A stretch of DNA of 64,000 nucleotides from Amphritea balenae (GCF_003858655.1 NZ_RQXV01000003.1:124001-188000), one strand, 5' to 3'; shown: positions 10,346 to 18,772, counted from the first letter of the stretch. The notes: generated by a model not told the origin, from the letters alone. Numbers and translations: made by a program.

Positions 10346-10834
10346 ATGATTAAGCAACTTGTAACACTGGGTGCCGTACTTTCCATCGCCGGCGCCGTTC
10401 AGGCAACTGAACTTCCCCAGCAAGCTTACCTGAATCTGGATACTGCTCAGCAGCTTGCTAACGCAGCACTCACTCAGTGTGCCAGCGATGGCTATAACGT
10501 GAGTGTTTCGGTAGTTGACGCATCCGGCGTAACCCGGGTTCAGATCCGCGCTGACAAAGCCGGGCCGCATACACTTGAAAGTAGCCGTAAGAAAGCCTAC
10601 ACCTCTGCCAGTATGGGTCGTGCAACTGCCGATTTTGCTGCGCTGATTAAGAAAATGCCTGAGGTTGCGGGCTTGCGGGATATGGATCCGAACATCCTGA
10701 TTCTGGGTGGCGGATTACCACTAAGCGTTGCCGACCAGAAAATCGGCGGTATCGGTGTCGGTGGTGCACCAGGAGGCCATCTTGATCAGGCTTGTGCTCA
10801 AGCGGCAATTGATAAAGTGCTGGGGGAGAAGTAA
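10346..10834 (+). CDS. Secreted GlcG/HbpS-type protein
   Basis: 162-residue protein of the GlcG/HbpS haem-degrading family (PF03928 type). An N-terminal signal peptide ends about residue 20 (IAGAVQATE). The family fold shows in VSVSVVDASGVTRVQIRADKAGPHT, SRKKAYTSAS and the glycine-rich GGLPLSVADQKIGGIGVGGAPGGHLD. Members bind haem or small ligands; in Streptomyces, HbpS is exported and modulates a sensor kinase. Here the gene is divergent from a two-component system, giving a similar pairing. The RBS GAGG is well placed. The exact ligand is unknown. Confidence 0.85.
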   Translation: MIKQLVTLGAVLSIAGAVQATELPQQAYLNLDTAQQLANAALTQCASDGYNVSVSVVDASGVTRVQIRADKAGPHTLESSRKKAYTSASMGRATADFAALIKKMPEVAGLRDMDPNILILGGGLPLSVADQKIGGIGVGGAPGGHLDQACAQAAIDKVLGEK

Positions 10835-10860
10835 CCCGTTTTACGCCTTTACGAAAAGCA

Positions 10861-10886
10861 AAAAAGAGACCCTGGGTCTCTTTTTC
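10861..10886. terminator. Intrinsic terminator after the GlcG/HbpS-like gene
   Basis: A-run, GAGACC / GGTCTC stem (10867-10872 with 10876-10881), then TTTTT. It uses the same GAGACC stem as the terminator at 7817. Confidence 0.85.
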
Positions 10887-10903
10887 CTGATTAGCAACGA
10901 CTA

Positions 10904-10921
10904 AAAAGCCTTGGGCTTTTT
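10904..10921 (-). terminator. Intrinsic terminator overlapping the ridA stop codon
   Basis: On the minus strand the stem AAAAGCC / GGCTTTT with loop CAA starts within the TAA stop of ridA and ends in a T-run, making a very compact operon end. Confidence 0.7.
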
Positions 10922-11267
10922 ATTGCGCAGCAACAACCGTCAGCTCGACTAATACATTAGGACGTGCCATGTGCGCTTCAACACAAGCACGGGCTGGCTT
11001 TGGCTTATCCGCAATCCAGGCATCCCATACTTCATTCATCGCAGCAAAATCTTTCATATCCCGCACGTAGATAGTGACAGATAGCAACTTATCTGTAGAG
11101 GAACCCGCTTCAGCCAACAGATCTTCAACCTGCTGTAGGCAACGACGGGTTTGCTCTGCGGTATCCCATTCATCTGCACTGGCAGTCTGACCGCACAGGT
11201 AGATAGTGTTGTTGTGTTTAACTATTTTACTCATGCGGTCATTGGAACCGATTCTTTCAACTGTCAT
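10920..11267 (-). CDS. RidA family enamine/imine deaminase
   Basis: RidA-like protein of 115 residues. The family converts reactive enamine/imine products of amino-acid enzymes (such as 2-aminoacrylate) to stable keto acids. Seen are the early NNTIYLCGQTA strand, the DLLAEAGSSTDKLLSVTIYVRDM helix-strand, and the C-terminal RACVEAHMARPNVLVELTVVA with the conserved substrate-binding arginine. The start is the ATG at 11267, since AAGAGA lies about 7 nt upstream; a TTG two codons earlier is less likely. It is the last gene of the TRAP-oxidase cluster, where detoxifying imines released by the flavin oxidase would make sense. Confidence 0.9.
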   Translation of the reverse strand: MTVERIGSNDRMSKIVKHNNTIYLCGQTASADEWDTAEQTRRCLQQVEDLLAEAGSSTDKLLSVTIYVRDMKDFAAMNEVWDAWIADKPKPARACVEAHMARPNVLVELTVVAAQ

Positions 11268-11307
11268 TTTCAAATCTCTTTTTAAGTTTCAGAATTCAAT
11301 AAAAAAC

Positions 11308-11432
11308 AGAAATAGCGAGGATTAGCGCTGCAGGACAAGAAAAAATCAGCGAAAAAGCGGAGCCTACAGCTGTAGGTGAGCATTTTAAGCTGATTTTTAA
11401 TGCCGCCATGGAGTGCTAAGACCGCTATTTCT
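11308..11432. repeat. 125-bp imperfect palindromic element, copy 1
   Basis: Large imperfect palindrome: AGAAATAGCG (11308) pairs with CGCTATTTCT (ending 11432), TTAGC/GCTAA and AAAATCAGC/GCTGATTTTT pair further in, and the centre is CCTACAGCTGTAGG. The central 36 bp (11351-11386) recur, reverse-complemented, at 55113-55148. It fills the hcnC-ridA gap, and its left arm in transcript sense overlaps the hcnC-like stop codon. Confidence 0.75.
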
Positions 11433-12573
11433 ACAAAGTTTTGCGTTCATACCTGTTAACCCGCAACGGCTCTAAATCAAACCGGGTTTCTCCCTGAGTA
11501 ATCAGATCAGCCATCACTTCGCCGATAACCGGCCCCAACTGGAAACCGTGGGCGGAAAAAGCAAAAGCGTGATACGCTTTTTCAGCTCGCATACTTTTAC
11601 CCAGAACAGGCAGGTTATCCGGCATGTAAGCCTCAAGACCGGACCACATACGGTTAATACAGGCGGTTTTCATTATCGGGAAAAACTCGATCGCATTACG
11701 GGCACCATTCGCCATCAAGCTATAATCCAAGCGGGTTGTATTATTGGCCCGGTCAGCAAACCCCTTAGCGCCGCCACCAATCAGTACCGTACCGTTTTCA
11801 AACTGTTTGAAGGACAAAGGTCGGCTTACGGCACCCACCACAGGACCGGCAAAGTGTGGCATTCGGGCGGTAATCATCAGCATAGGAGCGCTATAAGACA
11901 TCGGCACATTATCGCCGATCATCACCGAGATAAGGTCACCCCAGGCACCGGCACAATTCACCAGATGTTCGGCTTGGTACTGTTGAGTTTTAGTATCCAC
12001 CAGCCAGCTATCACCCACTTTACGGATCTGCTCGACCAGCTCTCCCTCACAGAAACAAGCACCTAAACGCTCCGCTGCGATACGGAAAGCCTGAGTTGAA
12101 TGAAAAGGAATGGCATAACCATCCTGTTCAGATACAACGCCGCCTACACAGTGATCCGCCACATGGGGTAGACGTTCTAGCAGTTCTCGCTTATCCAGCA
12201 TCACTTCATGGAAATAACCCAGGCTATGCATCTGCTGTTCACGGCTACGCAGACTGTCCAGATCATTTTCATCTGCAGCTATATTGATCAGGCTACGACG
12301 ACGAAAACCGGTATCCGCATCCAGCTCATCATCGAGCTGCTGCCAACGTTGCATAGCTGCTTTGCTCAGTTCAACTTCAGCAATATTTCGGCCCAACAAA
12401 CGGACACCACCAGCATTCACACCTGAAGCATGACGAGAAACCGTGTCTTTCTCCAACACCGTCACGGACACGCCACGCTGTGCTAAGTGATAGGCTGTAG
12501 AGGCACCCTGAATACCTCCCCCGATCACCAGTACATCTGAACTTAACTTTTGGGAGGTTGTATTAACACTCAT
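11431..12573 (-). CDS. FAD-dependent amine/amino-acid oxidase subunit (HcnC/SoxB-like)
   Basis: 380-residue DAO-superfamily flavoprotein. The N-terminal Rossmann motif VLVIGGGIQGASTAYHLAQRG binds FAD, and VTVLEKD is the ribose-binding acidic strand. The C-terminal part has NLPVLGKS and the FSAHGFQLGPVIGEVMADLI FAD contact typical of glycine/sarcosine/hydroxyproline dehydrogenases. It overlaps the upstream HcnB-like gene by one nucleotide (TGATG), and with HcnA-like forms a three-subunit oxidase or dehydrogenase. Related complexes act on glycine (hydrogen cyanide synthase), opines, or D-hydroxyproline; the TRAP importer and RidA suggest imported amino-acid catabolism rather than cyanogenesis. 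Substrate unresolved. Confidence 0.88.
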   Translation of the reverse strand: MSVNTTSQKLSSDVLVIGGGIQGASTAYHLAQRGVSVTVLEKDTVSRHASGVNAGGVRLLGRNIAEVELSKAAMQRWQQLDDELDADTGFRRRSLINIAADENDLDSLRSREQQMHSLGYFHEVMLDKRELLERLPHVADHCVGGVVSEQDGYAIPFHSTQAFRIAAERLGACFCEGELVEQIRKVGDSWLVDTKTQQYQAEHLVNCAGAWGDLISVMIGDNVPMSYSAPMLMITARMPHFAGPVVGAVSRPLSFKQFENGTVLIGGGAKGFADRANNTTRLDYSLMANGARNAIEFFPIMKTACINRMWSGLEAYMPDNLPVLGKSMRAEKAYHAFAFSAHGFQLGPVIGEVMADLITQGETRFDLEPLRVNRYERKTL

Positions 12574-14048
12574 CAGTTCACCTCCTCGGTTTTCTTTGCC
12601 TTTGGCGTCACATCAGTAAACTGACTCAGCTCCGCCAATGTTACTAAGCGCATAGGCGATCGCAGACGATAGTAGCCAACATCAGCAACCGGTTGATTAC
12701 GCCAGTTGGCCAATAGTTCACTTACCGTATGGCCACACATCCGCCCCTGACAAGGGCCCATGCCGCAACGGGTCTGGCTCTTCAGTTGGTTAGGCTCGCG
12801 GCCGCCAAGCTCAAAGCCTTTTTTCAGGTCTGCAACCGTACGTTCTTCGCAACGACAGACCACCGTACCCGGGCTTTCAGGAATACGTTGCTGATCAAGT
12901 GGACGATAAAGGCGATCGATAAAACGTCGAAAGCGCTGCTGGCTGGCAACAAAAGTCAGATCATCCGCCGCTTCAGATTCACCTTCTAAAGCGCTGATAA
13001 CACCCAGATTAACCAGTTGATTAAGCGCTACGATACGTCCCATCGCTGCGGCAGAATCCGCACCGATAATGCCGCCGGAATCTCCAGCCACTGCAATGTG
13101 TGACTTTGAGCTTTGCCCCCAACGATTAAGCTTTGGCTTCCAGCACAACTGTTGTTTACACCAGTCATGCTCTAAACCAAGCGCCTGGGTCATATTCAGA
13201 TTGGGAATAACACCCTGATGAAGAAAAATATGGCTGGCAGGTAGCGAATACTCTTTACCTCCGCGGGTATAACTGAGACCTTCAGCCTGCTCCTCACCGA
13301 GGATCTTTAAATCTTCGGCAAAGCTGACTATCTTCGTGCCTGATTTACGGATCTCATTCAGTAAGCCGACACCTTTAATCAACATGCCCGGTGCTCTCAT
13401 TGCCCCGCTCAGCTCGGTCATAGAGTGCAGATAATTCTGTTTCGGTGTAGTGTCGATTAATGCTTTAACCTTCCCCCCCAGTCGCAAGTACTGCGCCACA
13501 ATAAGGTAAAGTAACGGGCCGGTGCCGGCGAATATAGCCTCATCACGCACTAACCCATCGGACTTAAGCATCACCTGTGCACTACCAGCTGACATAACAC
13601 CAGGAAGGTGCCAGCCCGGGATAGGAAATGGACGTTCCATCGCGCCGGTCGCCACTATTATCTGTCGGGCTGTGAGTCGCTTAGTGGTGCCATTATCAGA
13701 AAACAGGATCTCTCCATTGTCACCCACATGCCATACGGTAACCCCTCTGATATGGTGGGCATTACAACGCCTGAACCGGGTCGTTAATTCGGCACCCTTG
13801 ATATAATCAGGCCCTAGCACTTCGGCATCAGGCAATGGGCTTGCATCGACATTACGGTAGATCTGTCCACCGCTGCGGGGCTTATCATCCAGCACTACGA
13901 CACTGACGCTGGCCCGACTTGCGGTAATGGCCGCTGACATACCTGCAGGACCGGCACCGATAATAGCGATATCATAGCTGATTGAAGAACTCTCTTCTGC
14001 GCTACTATCACTTGAACCGGGAGTAAAGAATTCAGTCATTGTATTCAC
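12573..14048 (-). CDS. FAD/NAD(P)-binding oxidoreductase subunit with BFD-like [2Fe-2S] domain (HcnB-like)
   Basis: 491 residues. The N-terminal FAD motif IIGAGPAGMSAAITASRA is followed by a second dinucleotide fold (VATGAMERPFPIPGWHLPGV) and a C-terminal bacterioferritin-associated-ferredoxin-like domain with cysteines VVCRCEERTVAD and TRCGMGPCQGRMCG. This matches the HcnB / opine oxidase A / D-hydroxyproline dehydrogenase subunit architecture. It starts 4 nt inside the HcnA-like gene (ATGA overlap) and ends by overlapping hcnC. The role is electron transfer from the HcnC flavin to an acceptor, inferred from family architecture. Confidence 0.88.
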   Translation of the reverse strand: MNTMTEFFTPGSSDSSAEESSSISYDIAIIGAGPAGMSAAITASRASVSVVVLDDKPRSGGQIYRNVDASPLPDAEVLGPDYIKGAELTTRFRRCNAHHIRGVTVWHVGDNGEILFSDNGTTKRLTARQIIVATGAMERPFPIPGWHLPGVMSAGSAQVMLKSDGLVRDEAIFAGTGPLLYLIVAQYLRLGGKVKALIDTTPKQNYLHSMTELSGAMRAPGMLIKGVGLLNEIRKSGTKIVSFAEDLKILGEEQAEGLSYTRGGKEYSLPASHIFLHQGVIPNLNMTQALGLEHDWCKQQLCWKPKLNRWGQSSKSHIAVAGDSGGIIGADSAAAMGRIVALNQLVNLGVISALEGESEAADDLTFVASQQRFRRFIDRLYRPLDQQRIPESPGTVVCRCEERTVADLKKGFELGGREPNQLKSQTRCGMGPCQGRMCGHTVSELLANWRNQPVADVGYYRLRSPMRLVTLAELSQFTDVTPKAKKTEEVN

Positions 14049-14470
14049 TCCCCTGTTTTAATATTTTCAGTTACATCCGCAGCCAGACTACTGCCGGTTG
14101 CGGTTAATTCAGACAAGTTGCCTGTCACATCCTGAGGTTGTGGTTCAACCTTTAATTCAGTCTGTAATTCAGCAATCGTCGCTTCAGTAATGACCTGACG
14201 ATTAATCTGCATGCCATCAACTACTTCGGTCAGACAGGCCTGTCGATTTGGCATGCCATTAATTTCAACCATGCATTCAAAGCAGACTCCCATTGCACAG
14301 TAAGCGGAACGTACCTGCTGATTCACCGGTGATACCCGGGTAGCCGTTTCACCCGCCAGCGCCATGGCTGCCCAAACGGTTGTTCCCGGTACCACTGATA
14401 CAAGAGTATCGTTGATGGTTACCTGAACAGCTGTCATCGGGTCTTGTTGTTTTGTAACAGATCGGAACAT
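14045..14470 (-). CDS. [2Fe-2S]-binding oxidase subunit (HcnA-like)
   Basis: 141 residues, about 35-45 more than the usual HcnA-type subunit. The core is a plant-type [2Fe-2S] fold with YCAMGVCFECMVEINGM and RQACLTEV, giving the four cluster cysteines (CxxxxCxxC ... C). An N-terminal tail of about 12 residues and a Thr/Glu-rich C-terminal tail of about 40 residues lie outside the fold. It is the first gene of the three-subunit oxidase set and overlaps the next by 4 nt. The upstream spacer to dctP is 260 bp and unusually structured. Confidence 0.88.
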   Translation of the reverse strand: MFRSVTKQQDPMTAVQVTINDTLVSVVPGTTVWAAMALAGETATRVSPVNQQVRSAYCAMGVCFECMVEINGMPNRQACLTEVVDGMQINRQVITEATIAELQTELKVEPQPQDVTGNLSELTATGSSLAADVTENIKTGE

Positions 14471-14530
14471 ATGCTCACCGCCTCTGTTTATATTCTCAAG
14501 GTAAAAAAACCCGGCACAGGGGAGTACCCT

Positions 14531-14723
14531 ATGTCGCTAGAAACAACTCTCGCAGAGCTTGTTCGCTTAGTTCTGGCCGACATACACTTCAGATGAAGAG
14601 CCTGGACCGGGCTGAAAAATCACGGTTGGGTTGCCAGACCAGGAGGCACTGAACCCAGGAGCAAAGATCTTCTCACCAGAGAAGTGGAGGAACCACAGCC
14701 GTGAACCTGTAGTCCCCCCGGAC
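14531..14723 (-). ncRNA. Hairpin-rich spacer between dctP and the oxidase genes (candidate structured RNA)
   Basis: Four separate inverted repeats lie in 193 bp: GTCC/GGAC (14712-14723); CTTCTC/GAGAAG with a 4-nt loop (14669-14684); GGGTT/AACCC (14628-14656); and ATGTCG/CGACAT (14531-14583) enclosing a second stem (AACAA-CTCT / AGAG-C-TTGTT, 14542-14563). On the minus strand this lies in the message between transporter and oxidase genes. An alternative is a 52-codon TTG-initiated frame, 14725 to 14567, ending in VYVGQN, but it has no ribosome-binding site. I do not recognise a known riboswitch class. Confidence 0.35.
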
Positions 14724-14730
14724 AATCAAC

Positions 14731-15723
14731 TTAGTTAGCGATCTGGTCCAGGATACCCTGACCCCATTCAGCACCAACATCTTCCAGAATCTGAGGCCAT
14801 ACTTCAGCACGGGCTTTCTTCGCCGCTGCTGCCAGCTGGTCATCACTCAGCTTAACGATAGTTGCACCATAGGCTTCCAGTTTCTTCTCGTTAGCTACTT
14901 GATCAGATTCAGCTTTAGCCCAGCGACGTACTTCAAAGTCAGCCGCTGCTTTACGCAGTGCTACCTGATCTTCGGAGTCCAGATCAGCCATAGACTCGTT
15001 ATTGATGATCATGTACCACACTTCAAAGTGAGTATTAACCGGGATGTAGGTCTTAGTTACGTCACGGAAAGACGCGTAGTAACCTTCTGCACCTGAACCG
15101 ATTACACCATCAACAACGCCGGTCTGTACGGCAGTGAATGCCTCAGAGAACGGGATAGGTGAGCTGATATAACCTAGGGCATCAGCGGTCAGCTGGAAGC
15201 TCTTGATACCAGGTACACGTACTTTGATACCCTTATCAACACTCGGATTGCCTGGAGATACTGCATCACGGTTCAGCGCTACACCGCCGAAATAAACCGG
15301 GTAGGCTGCCAGCATTTCAATATCCTGCTTGGCATACAGCTCTTTCATCGCCTGGTTGATTGCACCGCCCGGACCATAGATAGACTGTGCTTGCTCCCAG
15401 TTTGCCGCGATATACGGGAATGCGGAGATCTGCATTTTACGGGATGCTGCAGTCGCTGCTGGCTGAACCGCCATATCGATTGCGCCAACAGAGATACGCT
15501 CCTGAACTGTGGTGTAGTCACCCAGTGCGCTGGCTGCAAAGATCTTCAGAGACAGATCACCGCCAGTCGCTTTTTCGATATCAGCAGATAGTTCCTTCAG
15601 CTCCATATCGATAGTTGCGCCCTGTGGACGGATATGGCTGATCTTCAGTTCAGCCGCTTCTGCTACGGAAGTCAGAGCGAGTGTGCTGGCCAGCAGCGCA
15701 GATGTCAGAAGTGATTTCTTCAT
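14731..15723 (-). CDS. TRAP transporter solute-binding protein (DctP family)
   Basis: Periplasmic binding subunit of a TRAP importer, 330 residues, usual size. A signal peptide ends near residue 23 (SVAEA-AELKISH). The mature protein shows the DctP layout: AATAASRKMQ, a central KVRVPGIKSFQLTADALG with the conserved substrate-carboxylate arginine, and PFSEAFTAVQTGVVDGVIGS. A GAGAGGAA ribosome-binding site precedes the ATG. It is the third gene of dctQ-dctM-dctP. Ligands of the family are usually carboxylates or amino/keto acids; linkage to the flavin oxidase suggests an amino acid or amine derivative, which is inference. Confidence 0.92.
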   Translation of the reverse strand: MKKSLLTSALLASTLALTSVAEAAELKISHIRPQGATIDMELKELSADIEKATGGDLSLKIFAASALGDYTTVQERISVGAIDMAVQPAATAASRKMQISAFPYIAANWEQAQSIYGPGGAINQAMKELYAKQDIEMLAAYPVYFGGVALNRDAVSPGNPSVDKGIKVRVPGIKSFQLTADALGYISSPIPFSEAFTAVQTGVVDGVIGSGAEGYYASFRDVTKTYIPVNTHFEVWYMIINNESMADLDSEDQVALRKAAADFEVRRWAKAESDQVANEKKLEAYGATIVKLSDDQLAAAAKKARAEVWPQILEDVGAEWGQGILDQIAN

Positions 15724-15801
15724 TACAGATTCCTCTCTTTTTAGATTTTTTATCTATAGGTTTTTCTTAATGCGTATAAGTAATCGAACCCGACTTCAGT
15801 C

Positions 15802-17100
15802 TCAGTAACCGAAGTAGTTCGGAAGGTACATCGACAGGTCATCCCAGAACGATGTCAGAAATACTACTGGCAGGTAGCCAGTAATTATCAGCAGCATGGC
15901 AGGCTTTATCACCTTAGTGACCTGAACCTTACCGATGCGAGCGCCGAGATACAGGATGGAAGCGTATGGCGGAGTAACTCCACCCATAGCGGTATTTACA
16001 CCCATGATCGCAGCGAACTGAATTGGACTGATGCCGATCGCTTCCATCAACGGCAGAAGCAGAGGGGCGATCAGAATAATTGCGGTGACATCGTTAACAA
16101 CCATCCCTACCAGGAACAGCAGCACGTTAATCAGAATTAGCAGTACCACTTTGTCTTCAGTGATCGAGAAGATCGCTTCGACCAACGCCTGAGGCACAGA
16201 CTCAACCACAAACATCTGCGACAGAATCATACTGAACAGAATCATCAGCATAATGGCGCCAACCGCAGTAGACGCTTCTTTTCCTGCGAACAGGAAGGTC
16301 TTCAGGTCCAGACCCTTGTAGATCAGGAAGCCGACAGGCAACGCATAGATTACAGCAACAGCTGCCGCTTCAGTCGGGGTCATGATACCGCCGTAGATAC
16401 CACCCAGAATGATGACTGGCATCAGTAGTGCAGGGGTCGCTTTGAAGCCACGGTTAGTTGCTTCAGCAACAAACTCTTTACCCTTTGGCCGCTCATCCAG
16501 CACCAACGGGAACTTACGTGCTAACCAAACGTTAACCACAGAGAAGTTAAACATGATCAGCAAGCCCGGACCTAAGGTCGCCAGGAAACAAGCCAGAATA
16601 GAAGTATCAGTCACCCAACCATAAACAATCATGGTGACACTTGGCGGTATCAGCAAACCTAACAGCGATGCGTTAGCGATCAGTGCGGTAGCGTATTCAC
16701 GGGGATAGCCTTGCTTTTCCATCTCAGGAATCAGCAGTGGACCGATCGCCGCCACACCGGTCAGACCGGAGCCGGAGATCGCGCCGATTAGCGCGCAGCT
16801 AATCGTTGCAACAACACCCAGACCACCACGCAGATGACCAACAAAAATATTAACGAAATTAAGTAAGCTGGCGGCTATACCGCTGACACTCATAATGGTG
16901 CCCGCCAATACAAACAGAGGTATGGCCAACAAGACAGGGTTACCTAGCTGTTGGAAACCCCACAGCATGTTACCTTTCATTATTACGTCGCCGAGGAAAT
17001 ACATCACCATCAGGCCGCCGCCAAAACAGTAGGGTAATGGCAGGCCCAGGGTCAGCAAAACGACCAGAACCGCCACTGCAATCAGTGCAATTTCAACCAT
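15802..17100 (-). CDS. TRAP transporter large permease (DctM family)
   Basis: 432-residue inner-membrane subunit with about 12 hydrophobic helices, catalysing Na+-coupled uptake with the binding protein. Family segments include GISGSGLTGVAAIGPLLIPEM, the proline- and glycine-rich LLIPPSVTMIVYGW, GGIMTPTEAAAVAVIYAL, and a C-terminal GGVTPPYASILYLGARIGKV. It sits 1 nt downstream of dctQ with its own AAGGAG, and 78 nt upstream of dctP. Length and motifs match DctM without fusion to DctQ. Confidence 0.94.
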   Translation of the reverse strand: MVEIALIAVAVLVVLLTLGLPLPYCFGGGLMVMYFLGDVIMKGNMLWGFQQLGNPVLLAIPLFVLAGTIMSVSGIAASLLNFVNIFVGHLRGGLGVVATISCALIGAISGSGLTGVAAIGPLLIPEMEKQGYPREYATALIANASLLGLLIPPSVTMIVYGWVTDTSILACFLATLGPGLLIMFNFSVVNVWLARKFPLVLDERPKGKEFVAEATNRGFKATPALLMPVIILGGIYGGIMTPTEAAAVAVIYALPVGFLIYKGLDLKTFLFAGKEASTAVGAIMLMILFSMILSQMFVVESVPQALVEAIFSITEDKVVLLILINVLLFLVGMVVNDVTAIILIAPLLLPLMEAIGISPIQFAAIMGVNTAMGGVTPPYASILYLGARIGKVQVTKVIKPAMLLIITGYLPVVFLTSFWDDLSMYLPNYFGY

Positions 17101-17101
17101 C

Positions 17102-17575
17102 TTATTGCTCCTTATTATCAGTAGTCAGGTCGCGGATGTGATTCCACAGGTGCCACGCGGTATAGATCATCATCAGAACCATACCGGTGAACAGGGCAAC
17201 ATCTACGTAGAAAGTGGGGATATACAGGGTTGGACTCTCTTTCCAGACCCGCATGGAATACTTGGTAAAGTCCCAGGCCCAGTACATCAGCCAGCAGCCG
17301 ATGATCAGACTCAGTACTTCACCAATAATGGCCAGTGAAACAACCTGACGCTTGGTCTTCAGGAAGATCTCCAGCACGTTGGCACGGATATGGGTATTTT
17401 CACGAGAGGCGTTTACTGCCCCGAGGATATACAGCCACATCGTCGGATAGAGCAACGTTTCCTCTAATCCCATCACTGGGATTTCGAGAACGTAGCGGGT
17501 CACTACCTGGATAAACTGGCCACCCGCTACCAGACATATCAGTCCAGTCAGCAGATAGCTGGCAAACTTGTTCAT
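17102..17575 (-). CDS. TRAP transporter small permease (DctQ family)
   Basis: 157-residue membrane protein with four predicted helices, the usual DctQ size. The region EETLLYPTMWLYILGAVNASRENTHIRANVLEIFL is split by the family's HI(R/K)V-like motif. It forms the membrane core together with DctM. It has a GAGGAA ribosome-binding site and is first in the cluster, divergent from the LysR gene with a palindromic operator candidate between them. Confidence 0.9.
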   Translation of the reverse strand: MNKFASYLLTGLICLVAGGQFIQVVTRYVLEIPVMGLEETLLYPTMWLYILGAVNASRENTHIRANVLEIFLKTKRQVVSLAIIGEVLSLIIGCWLMYWAWDFTKYSMRVWKESPTLYIPTFYVDVALFTGMVLMMIYTAWHLWNHIRDLTTDNKEQ

Positions 17576-17709
17576 TCGGGTTTCCTCAGATACTTCTTAT
17601 TATTCCAGTGACTCTCATCCGGACTGTTCAGTCTCTTGCGAGACCTATCCTTTACACACTGGTAGCGTTCATATTTGCGTTACGAGGGTATAAAATCAAT
17701 TTCAAAATA

Positions 17710-17744
17710 TTGATACCTCCATAATCTTAAGTTATGGTTATCAA
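17710..17744. promoter_or_regulatory. Nested inverted repeat, candidate LysR operator
   Basis: TTGATA (17710-17715) with TATCAA (17739-17744) encloses CCATAA (17719-17724) with TTATGG (17732-17737). This double dyad is centred in the 230-bp gap between dctQ and the divergent LysR gene, about 62 bp from the LysR start. Position and symmetry fit a LysR recognition site; not experimentally shown. Confidence 0.5.
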
Positions 17745-17805
17745 TAAAACCTAAGCGTAACAGTGAGTTATAAATCCGACATTCAAGAGGGTTTAAGGTA
17801 GAAAA

Positions 17806-18729
17806 ATGAATATCACCGTTCGACAGCTACAATGTTTTCGCGAAGTGATGCGAACCGGCTCAATTTCTGAAGCCGCCCGAACCTTGCAACGTACCCAACC
17901 GGCGGTCAGTAATATGATCGCTACATTAGAAGAAGAGCTGGGGGTAGAACTGTTTGAACGGCAGCGGGGCCGATTGATCCGAAAACCTGAAGCCCACTAC
18001 TTTCTGGAAGAATCTGAGCAGATTCTGGAACGTCTTAACAAAACCGCCCGTACCATGAAAGAGATCGCGGGGCTGGAACTGGGCCGATTAAAGATCGCCT
18101 GTATGCCTGCGGCATCTAATTACCTGATGCCACGCCTGATTGCAGAATTTGTCAGGGATAAGCCCCGGGTAAACGTATCGATGATGATGCGAGATTCTTC
18201 GGTGATTGAGGAGTGGGTCGCTTCGCAACAATACGATATCGGTCTGGCAGAAACACCACCACCTAACCGGGCGTTGTCAGCACTAACCTTTGATCTGAAA
18301 TGTGTTTGTGCCCTACCGGTCAATGATCCCTTAGCCAATAAAGCCGTTATTACACCGCAAGATCTGGATAACCTGCCCCTGGCTACTCTGCAGGAAGACC
18401 ATCCTAACTATCAGTCAGCGCTGAAAGCATTCAAACGTCAGGGGGCCACTTTGAATCAACGCTTTGAACTACTGACCTTTCAACCGGCACTCAAACTGGT
18501 AGAAGAAAATCTCTGTTACTGTATCTGCGACCCGATGACCGCCAGTGGTTATCTGCAGCGCTTTGATGATCGGGCACGACTGGTATTCAGGCCTTTTGTG
18601 CCGGAAGTTATTCTGTCGGTATCCGTCCTGACGCCGGCACACCGCCCGGCATCAGTTCTGGCCAATAGTTTTACTCAACTGGTAACCCAACAGTTAGAAG
18701 AGCTAAATGCCCAGTTTTACTCTGAATAG
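17806..18729 (+). CDS. LysR family regulator of the TRAP-oxidase cluster
   Basis: 307 residues. The N-terminal winged helix-turn-helix (about 1-62) has REVMRTGSISEAARTLQRTQPAVSNMIATLEEELG, split here only by convention, followed by a periplasmic-binding-like effector domain. It is transcribed divergently from dctQMP with a palindromic site between. The RBS AAGG precedes ATG. It is the likely substrate-responsive activator of the transporter, oxidase and ridA genes. The N-terminal half resembles regulators of amino-acid catabolic clusters; the effector is unknown. Confidence 0.9.
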   Translation: MNITVRQLQCFREVMRTGSISEAARTLQRTQPAVSNMIATLEEELGVELFERQRGRLIRKPEAHYFLEESEQILERLNKTARTMKEIAGLELGRLKIACMPAASNYLMPRLIAEFVRDKPRVNVSMMMRDSSVIEEWVASQQYDIGLAETPPPNRALSALTFDLKCVCALPVNDPLANKAVITPQDLDNLPLATLQEDHPNYQSALKAFKRQGATLNQRFELLTFQPALKLVEENLCYCICDPMTASGYLQRFDDRARLVFRPFVPEVILSVSVLTPAHRPASVLANSFTQLVTQQLEELNAQFYSE

Positions 18730-18772
18730 TTCTACTCTGACTCGCTCTATAGCAATCATTCACTTCAGATAA

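Noticed and set aside
11548-12066. 172-codon plus-strand frame opposite the HcnC-like gene
   Set aside because: Shadow frame; low-complexity His/Thr-rich composition and no domain.
14567-14725. 52-codon TTG-initiated minus-strand frame as a real gene
   Set aside because: Not called as CDS because there is no RBS and the bases form several hairpins; kept as an alternative reading of the structured spacer.
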